Assembly (NCBI RefSeq): GCF_011762225.1
Contig: NZ_JAASQI010000007.1
Location: 124,001-188,000 of the forward strand
Direction of reading: 5' to 3'
From: Pseudochelatococcus lubricantis
GTDB lineage: Bacteria; Pseudomonadota; Alphaproteobacteria; Rhizobiales; Beijerinckiaceae
Length of the DNA stretch: 64,000 nucleotides
Shown here in pieces: positions 16,953 through 25,220 of this stretch. The notes under the pieces were generated by a model. The model saw only the letters and a program-made list of their open reading frames with translations, did no database searches and was not told where the DNA came from. Position 1 is the first letter of the stretch. Every line of letters starts with the position of its first letter. Both the position numbers and the translations under genes were made by a program.

Positions 16953-19742
16953 TCAGAAATGGATAGACCGTGCCATCGCCGGCTTTTCCAGCGGCGGGGC
17001 GAACTTGGTCAGGTCAATCCCTTCCACAGCGGCCCTGTACTCTTCCGCGCTGGGCGTCCGCCCGAGGATCGCGGAAAGGACGACGACCGGGGTCGAGGCA
17101 AGCAGGGATTCCCCCTTTTTCTCGACGGTATCCTCGACGACCCGTCCCTGGAACAGGCGCGTGGACGTGGCCAGGACGGTATCGCCCTTCTCGGCCTTTT
17201 CCTGGTTGCCCATGCAGAGGTTGCAGCCCGGACGTTCGAGATAGAGAACGTTCTCGTACTCGGTGCGGGCCTTGTTCTTGGGAAGCAGATCGTCGAACTC
17301 GAAGCCCGAATACTTCTGCAGGATTTCCCAGTCGCCCTCTTCCTTGAGTTCGTCGATGATGTTGTAGGTGGGCGCCGCCACGACCAGAGGCGCCTTGAAC
17401 TCGACCTTGCCCTGCGATTTCTCAAGGTTCTTGAGCATCTGGGCGACGATCTTCATGTCACCCTTGTGCACCATGCAGGAGCCGACGAACCCGAGATCGA
17501 CCTTCTTCTCGCCGCTGTAGTAGGACACCGGGCGGATGGTGTCGTGGGTGTAGCGCTTCGAGACGTCCGCGTTGTTCACGTCGGGGTCCGCGATCATGGG
17601 CTCGTCGATCAGGTCGAGATCGACGACAACTTCCGCGAAGTACTTTGCGTTGTCGTCGGGCGCGAGCGCGGGCTTCTCGCCCGAGCGGATTTCCGCGATG
17701 CGCTTGTCGGCCTTGGCGATCAGGCCGCGCAGGGTGCCCGCCGCGTTCTCCATCCCCTTGTCGATCATGATCTGGATGCGGCTCTTGGCGATTTCGAGCG
17801 ATTCGATCAGCGTCTCGTCCTGCGAGATGCAGATCGAGGCCTTGGCCTTCATCTCGGCGGTCCAGTCAGTGAAGGTAAAGGCCTGGTCGGCCAGCAACGT
17901 GCCGATATGAACCTCGATCACACGGCCCTGGAACACGTTGTCGCCGCACTGCCTGAGCATCTGCGCCTGCGTTGCGTGGACCACGTCGCGGAAGTCAATG
18001 TGACTGCGCATGGTGCCCTTGAAGGTCACCTTCACCGATTCCGGAATCGGCATGGTCGCCTCACCCGTGGCCAGGGCAAGCGCCACGGTGCCCGAGTCGG
18101 CACCGAAGGCCACGCCCTTGGACATGCGGGTATGCGAGTCGCCGCCGATGATGATCGCCCAGTCGTCGATGGTGATGTCGTTGAGCACCTTGTGGATCAC
18201 GTCCGTCATGGAGTGATACACGCCCTTCGGATCCCGCGCGGTGATCAGGCCGAAGTTGTTCATGAACCTCATCAGCTTGGGGATGTTCTCCTGGGCCTTC
18301 TTGTCCCAGACCGAGGCTGTGTGGCAACCGGATTGGTAAGCGCCATCCAGGGTGGGGGAAATGACGGTCGCGGCCATCGCCTCCAGCTCCTGCGAGGTCA
18401 TCAGCCCGGTCGTGTCCTGCGAGCCAACGATGTTCACCTTGACGCGCACGTCGGAGCCGGCGTGCAGCACCTTGCCCCCGGTGACGCCGACGGCGTTGCG
18501 GTTGAAGATCTTCTCGACGGCGGTCAGGCCCTGACCCTCGCGCGAAATCTCCTTGTTCGGCGCGAAGACGGGCGTCGGCTCGATGCCAAGGGTCTCGGCC
18601 GCAAAGGTCTGCAGCTTCTTGCCGAAGACGATGGCGTAGGAACCGCCGGCCTTCATGAATTCCATCTTCTGCGGCGTGAAGGCCGAGGATGCGTCGACAA
18701 GCTCGTTGCCGGCCTCGTCGAGCAGCTTCTTGCTCTTGGCGTTGATGGTCAGAACAGTGCCGGTCTCGACGGAGTACTTCTGCTCCAGGACCGGGTTGCC
18801 ATCGTTGTTCAGGATCGGCTTGCCGTCCGCATCGACCTTCTTGACCCAGTTCTTCAGGTTGATGCCGATGCCGCCGGTCACGTCGACCGTCGTCAGGAAG
18901 ATCGGCGAGATGCCGTTCGTTCCGGCAACGACCGGGGCGATGTTCACGAAAGGCACGTAGGGGCTGGCCTTCCTGCCGGTCCACAGGGCGACGTTGTTCA
19001 CGCCCGACATGCGCGAAGAGCCCACGCCCATCGTGCCCTTTTCCGCGATCAGCATGACGCGCTTGTCGGGATGCTGCTTCTGCAGCGCCTGAATTTCCGC
19101 CTGCGCTTCCGGCGAGATCATGCACTGGCCGTGCAGTTCGCGGTCGGAACGCGAGTGCGCCTGGTTGCCGGGAGACAGCAGGTCGGTGGAAATATCGCCT
19201 TCCGCGGCGATATAGGTCACGACCTTGATCTCTTCCTGGACATCCGGAAGCTTGGTGAAGAACTCCGCCTTGGCATAGCTTTCGAGAATGTCCCTGGCGA
19301 TCGCGCTGCCGTTCCTGTAAGCCGCGCCCAGCCGGTCGGTGTCCGCCTCATAGAGGAACACCTGCGTCTTGAGCACGTCCGCGGCCTGCAGGGCGATTCC
19401 GGCATCATCCCCAAGCGCAAGATCGAGGAGGACCTCGACGGACGGACCGCCCTTCATGTGAGACAGAAGCTCGAAGGCGAATGCGGGAGTAATCTCCGGT
19501 ACGATAGCCGTGCCGAGAATGATCTTCTTCAGGAATTTCGCCTTGACCCCCGCGGCGCTCGTCGTGCCGGGCAAGGTATTGTAAATGAAGAAGTTCAGAG
19601 AATCGGACCTGTGCTCGTTCCCAGCCTCCTCGATCTGCGCGATAAGCTCTTCCACCAGTGCGCCATCATCGATGGGCTTGGGATGCAGGCCGCTGCCTTT
19701 GCGCGTTTCAATTTCAGTGAGGTAGTCTGTGTACAAGCTCAT
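16953..19742 (-). CDS. acnB: Aconitate hydratase B
   Basis: 929 residues. Catalyses citrate-isocitrate interconversion in the TCA cycle; the family often also acts on 2-methylaconitate. The N-terminal HEAT-like domain (residues 1 to about 160) and the swivel domain precede the catalytic core, the AcnB-specific order. Iron-sulfur cluster ligands are Cys756 (GSCMVH) and Cys840/Cys843 (GCNLCMGN). The active-site region GGDSHTRMS is present. It is longer than the 865 residues of the E. coli enzyme. Most alphaproteobacteria rely on AcnA, so AcnB here may be an accessory or oxidative-stress-sensitive copy. It is transcribed alone. Confidence 0.93.
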   Translation of the reverse strand: MSLYTDYLTEIETRKGSGLHPKPIDDGALVEELIAQIEEAGNEHRSDSLNFFIYNTLPGTTSAAGVKAKFLKKIILGTAIVPEITPAFAFELLSHMKGGPSVEVLLDLALGDDAGIALQAADVLKTQVFLYEADTDRLGAAYRNGSAIARDILESYAKAEFFTKLPDVQEEIKVVTYIAAEGDISTDLLSPGNQAHSRSDRELHGQCMISPEAQAEIQALQKQHPDKRVMLIAEKGTMGVGSSRMSGVNNVALWTGRKASPYVPFVNIAPVVAGTNGISPIFLTTVDVTGGIGINLKNWVKKVDADGKPILNNDGNPVLEQKYSVETGTVLTINAKSKKLLDEAGNELVDASSAFTPQKMEFMKAGGSYAIVFGKKLQTFAAETLGIEPTPVFAPNKEISREGQGLTAVEKIFNRNAVGVTGGKVLHAGSDVRVKVNIVGSQDTTGLMTSQELEAMAATVISPTLDGAYQSGCHTASVWDKKAQENIPKLMRFMNNFGLITARDPKGVYHSMTDVIHKVLNDITIDDWAIIIGGDSHTRMSKGVAFGADSGTVALALATGEATMPIPESVKVTFKGTMRSHIDFRDVVHATQAQMLRQCGDNVFQGRVIEVHIGTLLADQAFTFTDWTAEMKAKASICISQDETLIESLEIAKSRIQIMIDKGMENAAGTLRGLIAKADKRIAEIRSGEKPALAPDDNAKYFAEVVVDLDLIDEPMIADPDVNNADVSKRYTHDTIRPVSYYSGEKKVDLGFVGSCMVHKGDMKIVAQMLKNLEKSQGKVEFKAPLVVAAPTYNIIDELKEEGDWEILQKYSGFEFDDLLPKNKARTEYENVLYLERPGCNLCMGNQEKAEKGDTVLATSTRLFQGRVVEDTVEKKGESLLASTPVVVLSAILGRTPSAEEYRAAVEGIDLTKFAPPLEKPAMARSIHF

Positions 19743-20031
19743 GACGATCCCTACGATTCAGGGCTGGATTAAGCAGGCATACCTGGCCGTAAAAGTTTCC
19801 GGCGAACGGCGACAAGCTGATTGTATGCCGAGGTATACCGAACGCGATCAGGTAGCAAGAGGCCCGCCGTGCCAAAGGAGGCGGTGTAATATCATCAATT
19901 TAGACGTAGCCCAGTTTTGCAAGCCGCGAGGACGGGTCGTCTGGAGAGGGGATTATCGCTGACGATGCAACGGTTTGCCAGCGTCATGCAACGGCGCCGG
20001 CGGGTCCATTCGTCGTAGGCTCCGGACATTG

Positions 20032-20073
20032 GAGTTTTTCTCATTTTGATTGAATCAAAAAGCTGAAAAACTC
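20032..20073. repeat. Nested palindrome (possible terminator)
   Basis: Outer arms GAGTTTTTC (20032-20040) and GAAAAACTC (20065-20073) pair perfectly. Inside lies TTTTGATT-G-AATCAAAA (20044-20060), also perfect. The element sits in the 515-base gene-free gap between acnB and the CFA synthase gene, downstream of the latter. Confidence 0.6.
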
Positions 20074-20133
20074 TTGAGCCCGTGCGGCGTTTGAGCATTG
20101 GAAAAGTGAAGCTTTTTCCGCCACAGGCAAATG

Positions 20134-20168
20134 CTGGAGTGCTTCTGTCTTTGACAGAAACACTCCAG
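20134..20168. repeat. Strong hairpin, 15 pairs with one mismatch and a three-base loop
   Basis: CTGGAGTG-C-TTCTGTC-TTT-GACAGAA-A-CACTCCAG. It lies 90 bases past the CFA synthase stop (minus strand). Neither side has a long T run, so it is either a rho-assisted or processing hairpin or an extragenic palindromic element. Apart from this and the palindrome at 20032 nothing is recognised between 19743 and 20257. Confidence 0.6.
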
Positions 20169-20257
20169 AACTCCTCACAAAACCTCGCGAGGTCGGCTGA
20201 GCGGCGATTTCGCCCCCGCCTCCCGGGCGAAGATCGCCCCCCGCGCGCAACCATCCT

Positions 20258-21562
20258 TCAGCCCCGCAGCGTCAAGTGGCGCACGTCGATATAGTTGGCG
20301 CGAAAACCGGCCTCACAATAGTGCAGGTAAAACGACCACAGCTTGCGGAAACGCTCGTCGAAACCGAGCGGCGCTATCGTTTCCCAGCTATCGTGGAAAC
20401 GGCTGCGCCATGCGGCCAGCGTGCGGGCGTAATCGTGCCCGAAGATGCGTTCGCCCGCCACGCTCAGGCCGTGCTCCGCCGAGAGTTTCCGCATGATCGA
20501 CGGCGTCGGCAGCATGCCCCCGGGGAAGATGTACCGCTGGATGAAATCGGGCTGCGCGCGGTAACGCGCGTAGGCGCTGTCCCGGATGGTGATGACCTGC
20601 ATGCCAGCGAGCCCTCCCGGCTTCAGCCATGCACGCAGCTTGCCGAAAAAGAGGGGCCAGTAACGCTCTCCTACCGCCTCGAACATCTCGATGGACACGA
20701 CGCGGTCGTAGATGCCTTGCTCATCGCGGTAATCCTGTAGCCGGATGTCCACCTTATCCGTCAACCCGGCGCGGGCGATGCGCTCACGGGCGAAAGCGTG
20801 CTGTTCGCTGCTGATCGTCAGCGCGGTGACGCGGCAACCGATCTCACGCGCGGCGAACTCTGCAAATCCGCCCCAGCCACAGCCGATTTCGAGCACGTGG
20901 TCAGACGGACCGAGACCTGCGTCGCGCGCCAACGCCCGATATTTCGCCGCCTGCGCGCTTTCCAGATCGTTCGCCCCATTGGTGTAAAGAGCGGATGAAT
21001 AGGTCATCGACGGGCCGAGCCACTGGCGGTAGAACGCATTGCCGAGGTCGTAGTGGACCGAGATATTGCGCCGCGCGCCGGCGCGGGTGTTCCGGTTGAG
21101 CCGGTGACGCAGGCGCTGCAAGACGTTGAACAACGGAGCGGCGCCCCGCGCCACTTGCTGGCCGGCGGCTTCGTTGACGGCGAAAAGCTGCAGCAGCGCG
21201 GTGATGTCGGGACTGTTCCAGTCACCGTCGATGTAGGATTCGGCCACGCCGACGGTTGCGTTCGCGAAGGCGCGGCCGGCCAGATTCCAGTTCCTCAGAA
21301 CGATCTCACCATGCGGCCCCTCGGCCCTGCCGCCGATGAACAGCGCAAGCCCTTCCGGCGTATGCACAGTCAGCGAACCGCAGGGAAGATCGACAACCGC
21401 GCGCAGCATCATGCGCGCCCGCCAGGACAACGAGGCCGTCATGGAGGAGAAATTGCCGCGATCGAGGCGAACGGTTGGCAACGTGCGGCAATGGCCCCCT
21501 GTCCGCTGCGTCGTCGGCTCAAGCTTGATCCCGTTTTCCGTCGGAGCGATCATGACAGACAA
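20258..21562 (-). CDS. cfa: Cyclopropane-fatty-acyl-phospholipid synthase
   Basis: 434 residues. Transfers a methylene group from S-adenosylmethionine to unsaturated phospholipid acyl chains at the membrane. The SAM site is VLEIGCGWGGFAEF, with NISVHYDLGNAFY and MTYSSALY upstream and YIFPGGMLPT downstream; all are family signatures. The start is a TTG about eight bases after AGGAGG, with an ATG at 21553 as alternative. It overlaps the end of the FAD oxidoreductase gene by 13 bases, so the two are co-transcribed. In Rhodobacter sphaeroides cfaA belongs to the RpoE-ChrR singlet-oxygen response. The promoter upstream of the oxidoreductase carries the RpoE-like motif. Confidence 0.9.
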   Translation of the reverse strand: MSVMIAPTENGIKLEPTTQRTGGHCRTLPTVRLDRGNFSSMTASLSWRARMMLRAVVDLPCGSLTVHTPEGLALFIGGRAEGPHGEIVLRNWNLAGRAFANATVGVAESYIDGDWNSPDITALLQLFAVNEAAGQQVARGAAPLFNVLQRLRHRLNRNTRAGARRNISVHYDLGNAFYRQWLGPSMTYSSALYTNGANDLESAQAAKYRALARDAGLGPSDHVLEIGCGWGGFAEFAAREIGCRVTALTISSEQHAFARERIARAGLTDKVDIRLQDYRDEQGIYDRVVSIEMFEAVGERYWPLFFGKLRAWLKPGGLAGMQVITIRDSAYARYRAQPDFIQRYIFPGGMLPTPSIMRKLSAEHGLSVAGERIFGHDYARTLAAWRSRFHDSWETIAPLGFDERFRKLWSFYLHYCEAGFRANYIDVRHLTLRG

Positions 21563-22905
21563 AGGCGGCCTCCTGCATTGCGGTTTTCAGTGATGACGAT
21601 GCGGCCGGATTCGTCCGCGACGTCCCACGGCCGCCTGAGGCCGCCGAGCTGCTCCGCGACCGCAAGACCGGCCTGAAGGGCGTCCTCGTGAAAGCCCGCG
21701 CCGAAATACGCGCCGCAGAACCAGGTATTCCGCACCCCCTGGCACGACCAGAGGCGCGATTGCGCGTCGCCCGTGGCGGCGTTGAAGCGCGGATGCTCAT
21801 AGATGCCGCTCCACAGCACGGTGCGGGCGTCCGGTTCCAGCGGTGGGCACAGGGTGACGAAACGCGGTGTGGCGAGGTCGATGTCCTGCAGCTTGTTCAT
21901 CCAGTAGGTCACACCGGGAGGCGCGGGCGCATCGCCTGATCGCGCCGACGTGGCGAGATAGTTCCACGCCGCCCAGGCACGTCGGCGGCGCGGCATGAGG
22001 GCGGCGTCCCCATGCAGCACCGTCCGGTTGCGGCCGTAGGCAAACGCGCCCAGAAGACTCCGTTCCTCGGCGGAGGGATCCGCGAGCATGCGCATGGCCT
22101 GATCCGCATGCGCGCCGATCACGACGTGATCGAACTGCTCGGAAGGTCCGCCGGCGACACTCACATCAACCCCCTCCTCCGTTCGGCGAATGGAGACGAC
22201 CGGCGACGAGGTACGGATATGCCCCCTGAAAGACGCCGTCAGCCGATCGACATAGGTGCGGCTTCCGCCCCTGACCGTGCGCCATACGGGCCGCCCGATG
22301 AATTTCAGCAGGCCATGATTCTCGCAGAAACGGATGAAGGCCGCCGCCGGATAGTCACCGATCTCGATGGAGGGCGTCGACCAGATCGCCGCCGCCATGG
22401 GATAGAGATGGTCTTCGCGGAAAGCCGCGCCGAAGCCTGCGGTATCGAGATATTGCGCGAGGCCCACCTCCGGCCCGAGAGTACGCACGGCGCGTGGCGC
22501 TTCCCGATAGAAACGGACGAGATCGCCCAGCATGGACCAGAACCGGGGGCTCACCGCATTGGCCGGCTGCGCGAACAAGCCCGCGAGGTTCGAGCCGGCA
22601 TACTCGATCCGCCCCCCGTCGATGGACACCGCGAAAGACATGTCCGTCGCCACGCTCGGCACGTCGAGATGGCGGAACAGCGCCGTGAGATTGGGATAAG
22701 TCACTTCGTTGTAGACGATGAAACCCGTATCCACCGGCACCCCGCCGCGATCGACGGTATGGCTGTGGCCGCCGACGCGGTCGTCCGCCTCGAACACCGT
22801 GACCTGATGGCGTTGCGACAGCAGCCATGCCGCAGAAAGCCCGGCGATGCCACCGCCCACGACGGCAACCTTCAACCGGTGGGGAGGATTAGCAAGATGT
22901 TTCAT
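21550..22905 (-). CDS. FAD-dependent amine-oxidase-like protein (NAD/FAD-binding)
   Basis: 451 residues. The Rossmann dinucleotide motif VAVVGGGIAGLSAAWLL is at residues 13-29, followed by VFEADDRVGGHSHTVD. The rest fits the flavin amine oxidase/protoporphyrinogen-oxidase-like fold. Orthologues are recurrent neighbours of DUF1365 and cfa genes in RpoE-ChrR regulons and have been linked to fatty-acid modification in the singlet-oxygen response. It is first gene of a minus-strand operon with cfa. An RpoE-type promoter lies 58-87 bases upstream of the ATG. The exact reaction is unknown. Confidence 0.85.
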   Translation of the reverse strand: MKHLANPPHRLKVAVVGGGIAGLSAAWLLSQRHQVTVFEADDRVGGHSHTVDRGGVPVDTGFIVYNEVTYPNLTALFRHLDVPSVATDMSFAVSIDGGRIEYAGSNLAGLFAQPANAVSPRFWSMLGDLVRFYREAPRAVRTLGPEVGLAQYLDTAGFGAAFREDHLYPMAAAIWSTPSIEIGDYPAAAFIRFCENHGLLKFIGRPVWRTVRGGSRTYVDRLTASFRGHIRTSSPVVSIRRTEEGVDVSVAGGPSEQFDHVVIGAHADQAMRMLADPSAEERSLLGAFAYGRNRTVLHGDAALMPRRRRAWAAWNYLATSARSGDAPAPPGVTYWMNKLQDIDLATPRFVTLCPPLEPDARTVLWSGIYEHPRFNAATGDAQSRLWSCQGVRNTWFCGAYFGAGFHEDALQAGLAVAEQLGGLRRPWDVADESGRIVITENRNAGGRLCLS

Positions 22906-22962
22906 GGCAATCCGTTGGCGCTGAAAGCAGGCGGTGTGGATTCGGCGACGTGGTTCAGCTAG

Positions 22963-22992
22963 GTTCTACGGGCGGCGGCGGCGCGCGGATCA
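22963..22992 (-). promoter_or_regulatory. Predicted RpoE-type promoter for the FAD oxidoreductase-cfa operon
   Basis: On the minus strand, TGATCC (22992-22987) is followed by exactly 18 bases and TAGAAC (22968-22963). The same spacing occurs before rpoE and before the DUF2177 gene. TGATCC matches the known -35 of RpoE (ECF11) promoters of the singlet-oxygen response. Confidence 0.7.
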
Positions 22993-23048
22993 CCGGCAGT
23001 CATCGTCCGGAGGGGAAAACCGCCTTCCGCAAGAAGTCATCCCGCGTG

Positions 23049-23078
23049 TGATCCGGTGCGTACGCCGGGGCGTAGAAA
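23049..23078 (+). promoter_or_regulatory. Predicted autoregulatory RpoE-type promoter of rpoE-chrR
   Basis: TGATCC (23049-23054), an 18-base spacer, then TAGAAA (23073-23078). The start site would fall close to the ATG at 23084. The transcript would then be almost leaderless, or translation may begin further downstream. Confidence 0.65.
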
Positions 23079-23083
23079 GGCGC

Positions 23084-23722
23084 ATGAATGACACTCTGGA
23101 ACAGTTCGCATCCGCGCCCGCTCCAGCGCCATCGGCCGGGCGGGTCCGTCTGGTGAGCGCGGCGGGAGACGGCTTGGCGGCGCTGGCGCCGGACGAGCTG
23201 ACGCGGCTGGTGCGGCTCGTTGCCGAGGATCGGGATCGTCAGGCTTTTGCCGGGCTGTTCGGCCATTTCGGCCCCCGCCTCAAGACGTTCTTCATGCGCG
23301 CCGGTGTTTCGGCGCCGGTGGCGGAAGATCTGGTGCAGGAAACGATGCTGTCGCTGTGGCGGAAGGCGTCCTACTTCGACAGCGCGCGGGCGGGCGTATC
23401 GACATGGGTGTTCACCATCGCGCGCAACCTGCGCATCGATCACCTGCGCCGTGAGCGCGACCCGTCCGCCCTGCCGCAAGAACCTGTCGAGGAGCCGCCG
23501 ACGCTGGAGGAAACCGTGCTGACCGCCGAGCGCGAGCTGCGCGTGCGCGGTGCGCTGGCCGGGCTCTCCGCCGAGCAGTCGACCGTCATCCGTCTGACGT
23601 TCTACGGCGAGAAATCGCAATCAGAGATCGCCGAAGAACTCGGCATTCCGCTCGGCACCGTCAAGTCCCGCATCCGGCTGGCCATGAAACGCCTGCGCAG
23701 CCTCCTGGAAAACGAACCATGA
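23084..23722 (+). CDS. rpoE: RpoE-type ECF sigma factor (ECF11, singlet-oxygen response)
   Basis: 212 residues. Sigma region 2 (about 65-135) includes AEDLVQETMLSLWRKASYFD and WVFTIARNLRIDHLRRE. Region 4 (about 150-205) includes LSAEQSTVIRLTFYGEKSQS and LGTVKSRIRLAMKRLR. The start at 23084 was preferred over an upstream frame start at 22934 because it follows the RpoE-like promoter and a GAAAGG ribosome site. The stop overlaps chrR by four bases. It should direct transcription of the surrounding cfa, photolyase-linked and DUF genes when released from ChrR, and its own operon. Confidence 0.9.
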   Translation: MNDTLEQFASAPAPAPSAGRVRLVSAAGDGLAALAPDELTRLVRLVAEDRDRQAFAGLFGHFGPRLKTFFMRAGVSAPVAEDLVQETMLSLWRKASYFDSARAGVSTWVFTIARNLRIDHLRRERDPSALPQEPVEEPPTLEETVLTAERELRVRGALAGLSAEQSTVIRLTFYGEKSQSEIAEELGIPLGTVKSRIRLAMKRLRSLLENEP

Positions 23723-24390
23723 CAATCGCCCATCATCCAACCGACGAAACGCTGCTGCGCTACGCCGCCGGCACGCTCGCGGCGGGACCGGCGATCGTGA
23801 TCGCCGCGCATCTGGCCGTCTGCCCGCTCTGCCGAAACCGCCTGAGAACCTTCGAGGCGCTGGGCGGCGCCGTGCTGGATGAGACGCCCGCGACCGCCCT
23901 CGCGCCCACCGCGCTGGCCGCCGCATTGACGCGCATCGACGCCGAGGCGGCGCCCGCGCCAAGCGGGCGTCATGCCGGCCCGTCGGCCGCGCGGCCATCT
24001 CCCGTCACGCGCGATGGTCTCAGATTGCCGGACGCTCTTGCCGGCTGCGATATCGGCGCCTGGCGCTGGCTGGGCCCGGGCGTGCGCATGAGCCGGATTA
24101 GCACGCCGCGCGAACCCGACGCCAGCATCATGCTGCTGAAAGTCGCGCCCGGCAGGAAGCTGCCTGAACACGGTCATTCCGGCACCGAGTTCACCCATGT
24201 CCTGTCAGGTTCGTTCTCCGATGTACTGGGCCGCTTCGGCCCTGGCGACCTCGCCGAGGTGGACGACGAGGTGGAACACCAGCCGATCGTGGATCGCGAC
24301 GGCGAATGCATCTGCCTTGTGGCGCTGGACGGGCGCATGCGCCTGAGCGGCCTCTTCGGGCGCATCGTCCAGCCGCTTTTCGGCTTCTGA
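23719..24390 (+). CDS. chrR: ChrR-type zinc anti-sigma factor
   Basis: 223 residues, two domains. The N-terminal anti-sigma domain has zinc ligands His6, His31, Cys35 and Cys38 (HLAVCPLC), at the same residue numbers I recall for Rhodobacter sphaeroides ChrR. The C-terminal cupin domain has metal ligands His151, His153, Glu157 (EHGHSGTEFTH) and His187 (EVEHQP). The family holds RpoE inactive until singlet oxygen triggers release and ChrR turnover. It overlaps rpoE by four bases, so the two proteins are produced together. Confidence 0.93.
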   Translation: MTIAHHPTDETLLRYAAGTLAAGPAIVIAAHLAVCPLCRNRLRTFEALGGAVLDETPATALAPTALAAALTRIDAEAAPAPSGRHAGPSAARPSPVTRDGLRLPDALAGCDIGAWRWLGPGVRMSRISTPREPDASIMLLKVAPGRKLPEHGHSGTEFTHVLSGSFSDVLGRFGPGDLAEVDDEVEHQPIVDRDGECICLVALDGRMRLSGLFGRIVQPLFGF

Positions 24391-24391
24391 C

Positions 24392-25198
24392 ATGCCCGCA
24401 GCCGTCGCCTTCGCCGCCACGGCCATTATCCTTTCGCTGGCCATGACCACGGCATGGGCGGCGGTGACGCGCGGCGCGAAATCGGGATGGGTCGACACGA
24501 CATGGTCCTTTCTCGTCGGCGCGGCGGGCGTGGCGCTGGCGCTCGCGCCCATTCGGGATTGGCCTGCCGACCCGGCGCGGCAACGGCTCGTGGCGGCATT
24601 GGCGGCGGCGTGGTCGCTCCGGCTCGGACTGCACATCGCCCTGCGCACAGCGCGCGGTGCGGACGACCCGCGCTATGCGACGCTGCGGCGTGAGTGGGGG
24701 GCCGGATGGCGCGGCGAGCTGTTCCGGTTCCTGCAAATACAGGCTGCGGCAGCCCTGCTGCTGGCGGGGGCGATTTTTCTCGCCGCCCGCAACCCGACGC
24801 CGGGACTTGCGTGGACTGATGCAGCGGGCATCGTCATCGTGCTCGCGGCCATCGCCGGCGAAGGCATCGCCGATGCGCAGCTCGCACGTTTCCGCAAGGA
24901 GCCATCCAACAGGGGGCGCATCTGCGATGCCGGCCTGTGGGGACTGTCACGCCATCCCAACTACTTCTTTCAATGGCTGGGGTGGACGGGATACGCCGCG
25001 ATCGCCATCGGCACGGGTGGCGATTATCCGTGGGGTTGGGCAGCTCTGGCGGGACCGGTGTTCATGTACTGGATTCTTGTTCATGCGTCGGGCATTCCGC
25101 CGCTGGAAGCCCATATGCTGCGGGAGCGCGGCGAGGCCTATCGCGCCTATCAGCGGCGCGTCAACGCCTTCTGGCCCGGGCGGCCGCGTAGTGACTAA
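24392..25198 (+). CDS. DUF1295 (steroid 5-alpha-reductase-like) membrane protein
   Basis: 268 residues with about seven hydrophobic segments. The C-terminal family signature is GLWGLSRHPNYFFQWLGW near residues 187-204, followed by RGEAYRAYQRRVNAFWP. This belongs to the DUF1295/isoprenylcysteine methyltransferase-steroid reductase fold. It begins one base after the chrR stop, so it is the third gene of the rpoE operon. DUF1295 genes recur in RpoE-ChrR regulons, and a role in modifying membrane lipids during singlet-oxygen stress is inferred. The reaction is not known. Confidence 0.85.
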   Translation: MPAAVAFAATAIILSLAMTTAWAAVTRGAKSGWVDTTWSFLVGAAGVALALAPIRDWPADPARQRLVAALAAAWSLRLGLHIALRTARGADDPRYATLRREWGAGWRGELFRFLQIQAAAALLLAGAIFLAARNPTPGLAWTDAAGIVIVLAAIAGEGIADAQLARFRKEPSNRGRICDAGLWGLSRHPNYFFQWLGWTGYAAIAIGTGGDYPWGWAALAGPVFMYWILVHASGIPPLEAHMLRERGEAYRAYQRRVNAFWPGRPRSD

Positions 25199-25220
25199 CA
25201 ATCAAAGCACCTGAACCGCT

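Noticed and set aside
16844-16966. 40-codon plus-strand ORF (MTTPPEQRRRRPERW start) between the LysR relic and acnB
   Set aside because: It has a G-rich upstream stretch but no recognisable family and it overlaps the acnB 3' end; support is too weak.
16959-19772. 937-residue plus-strand open frame opposite acnB
   Set aside because: A shadow caused by GC-rich codon bias on the complementary strand; acnB has complete catalytic motifs.
20041-20250. 69-residue minus-strand ORF in the acnB-cfa gap
   Set aside because: It runs through two palindromes and shows no protein-like composition or ribosome site.
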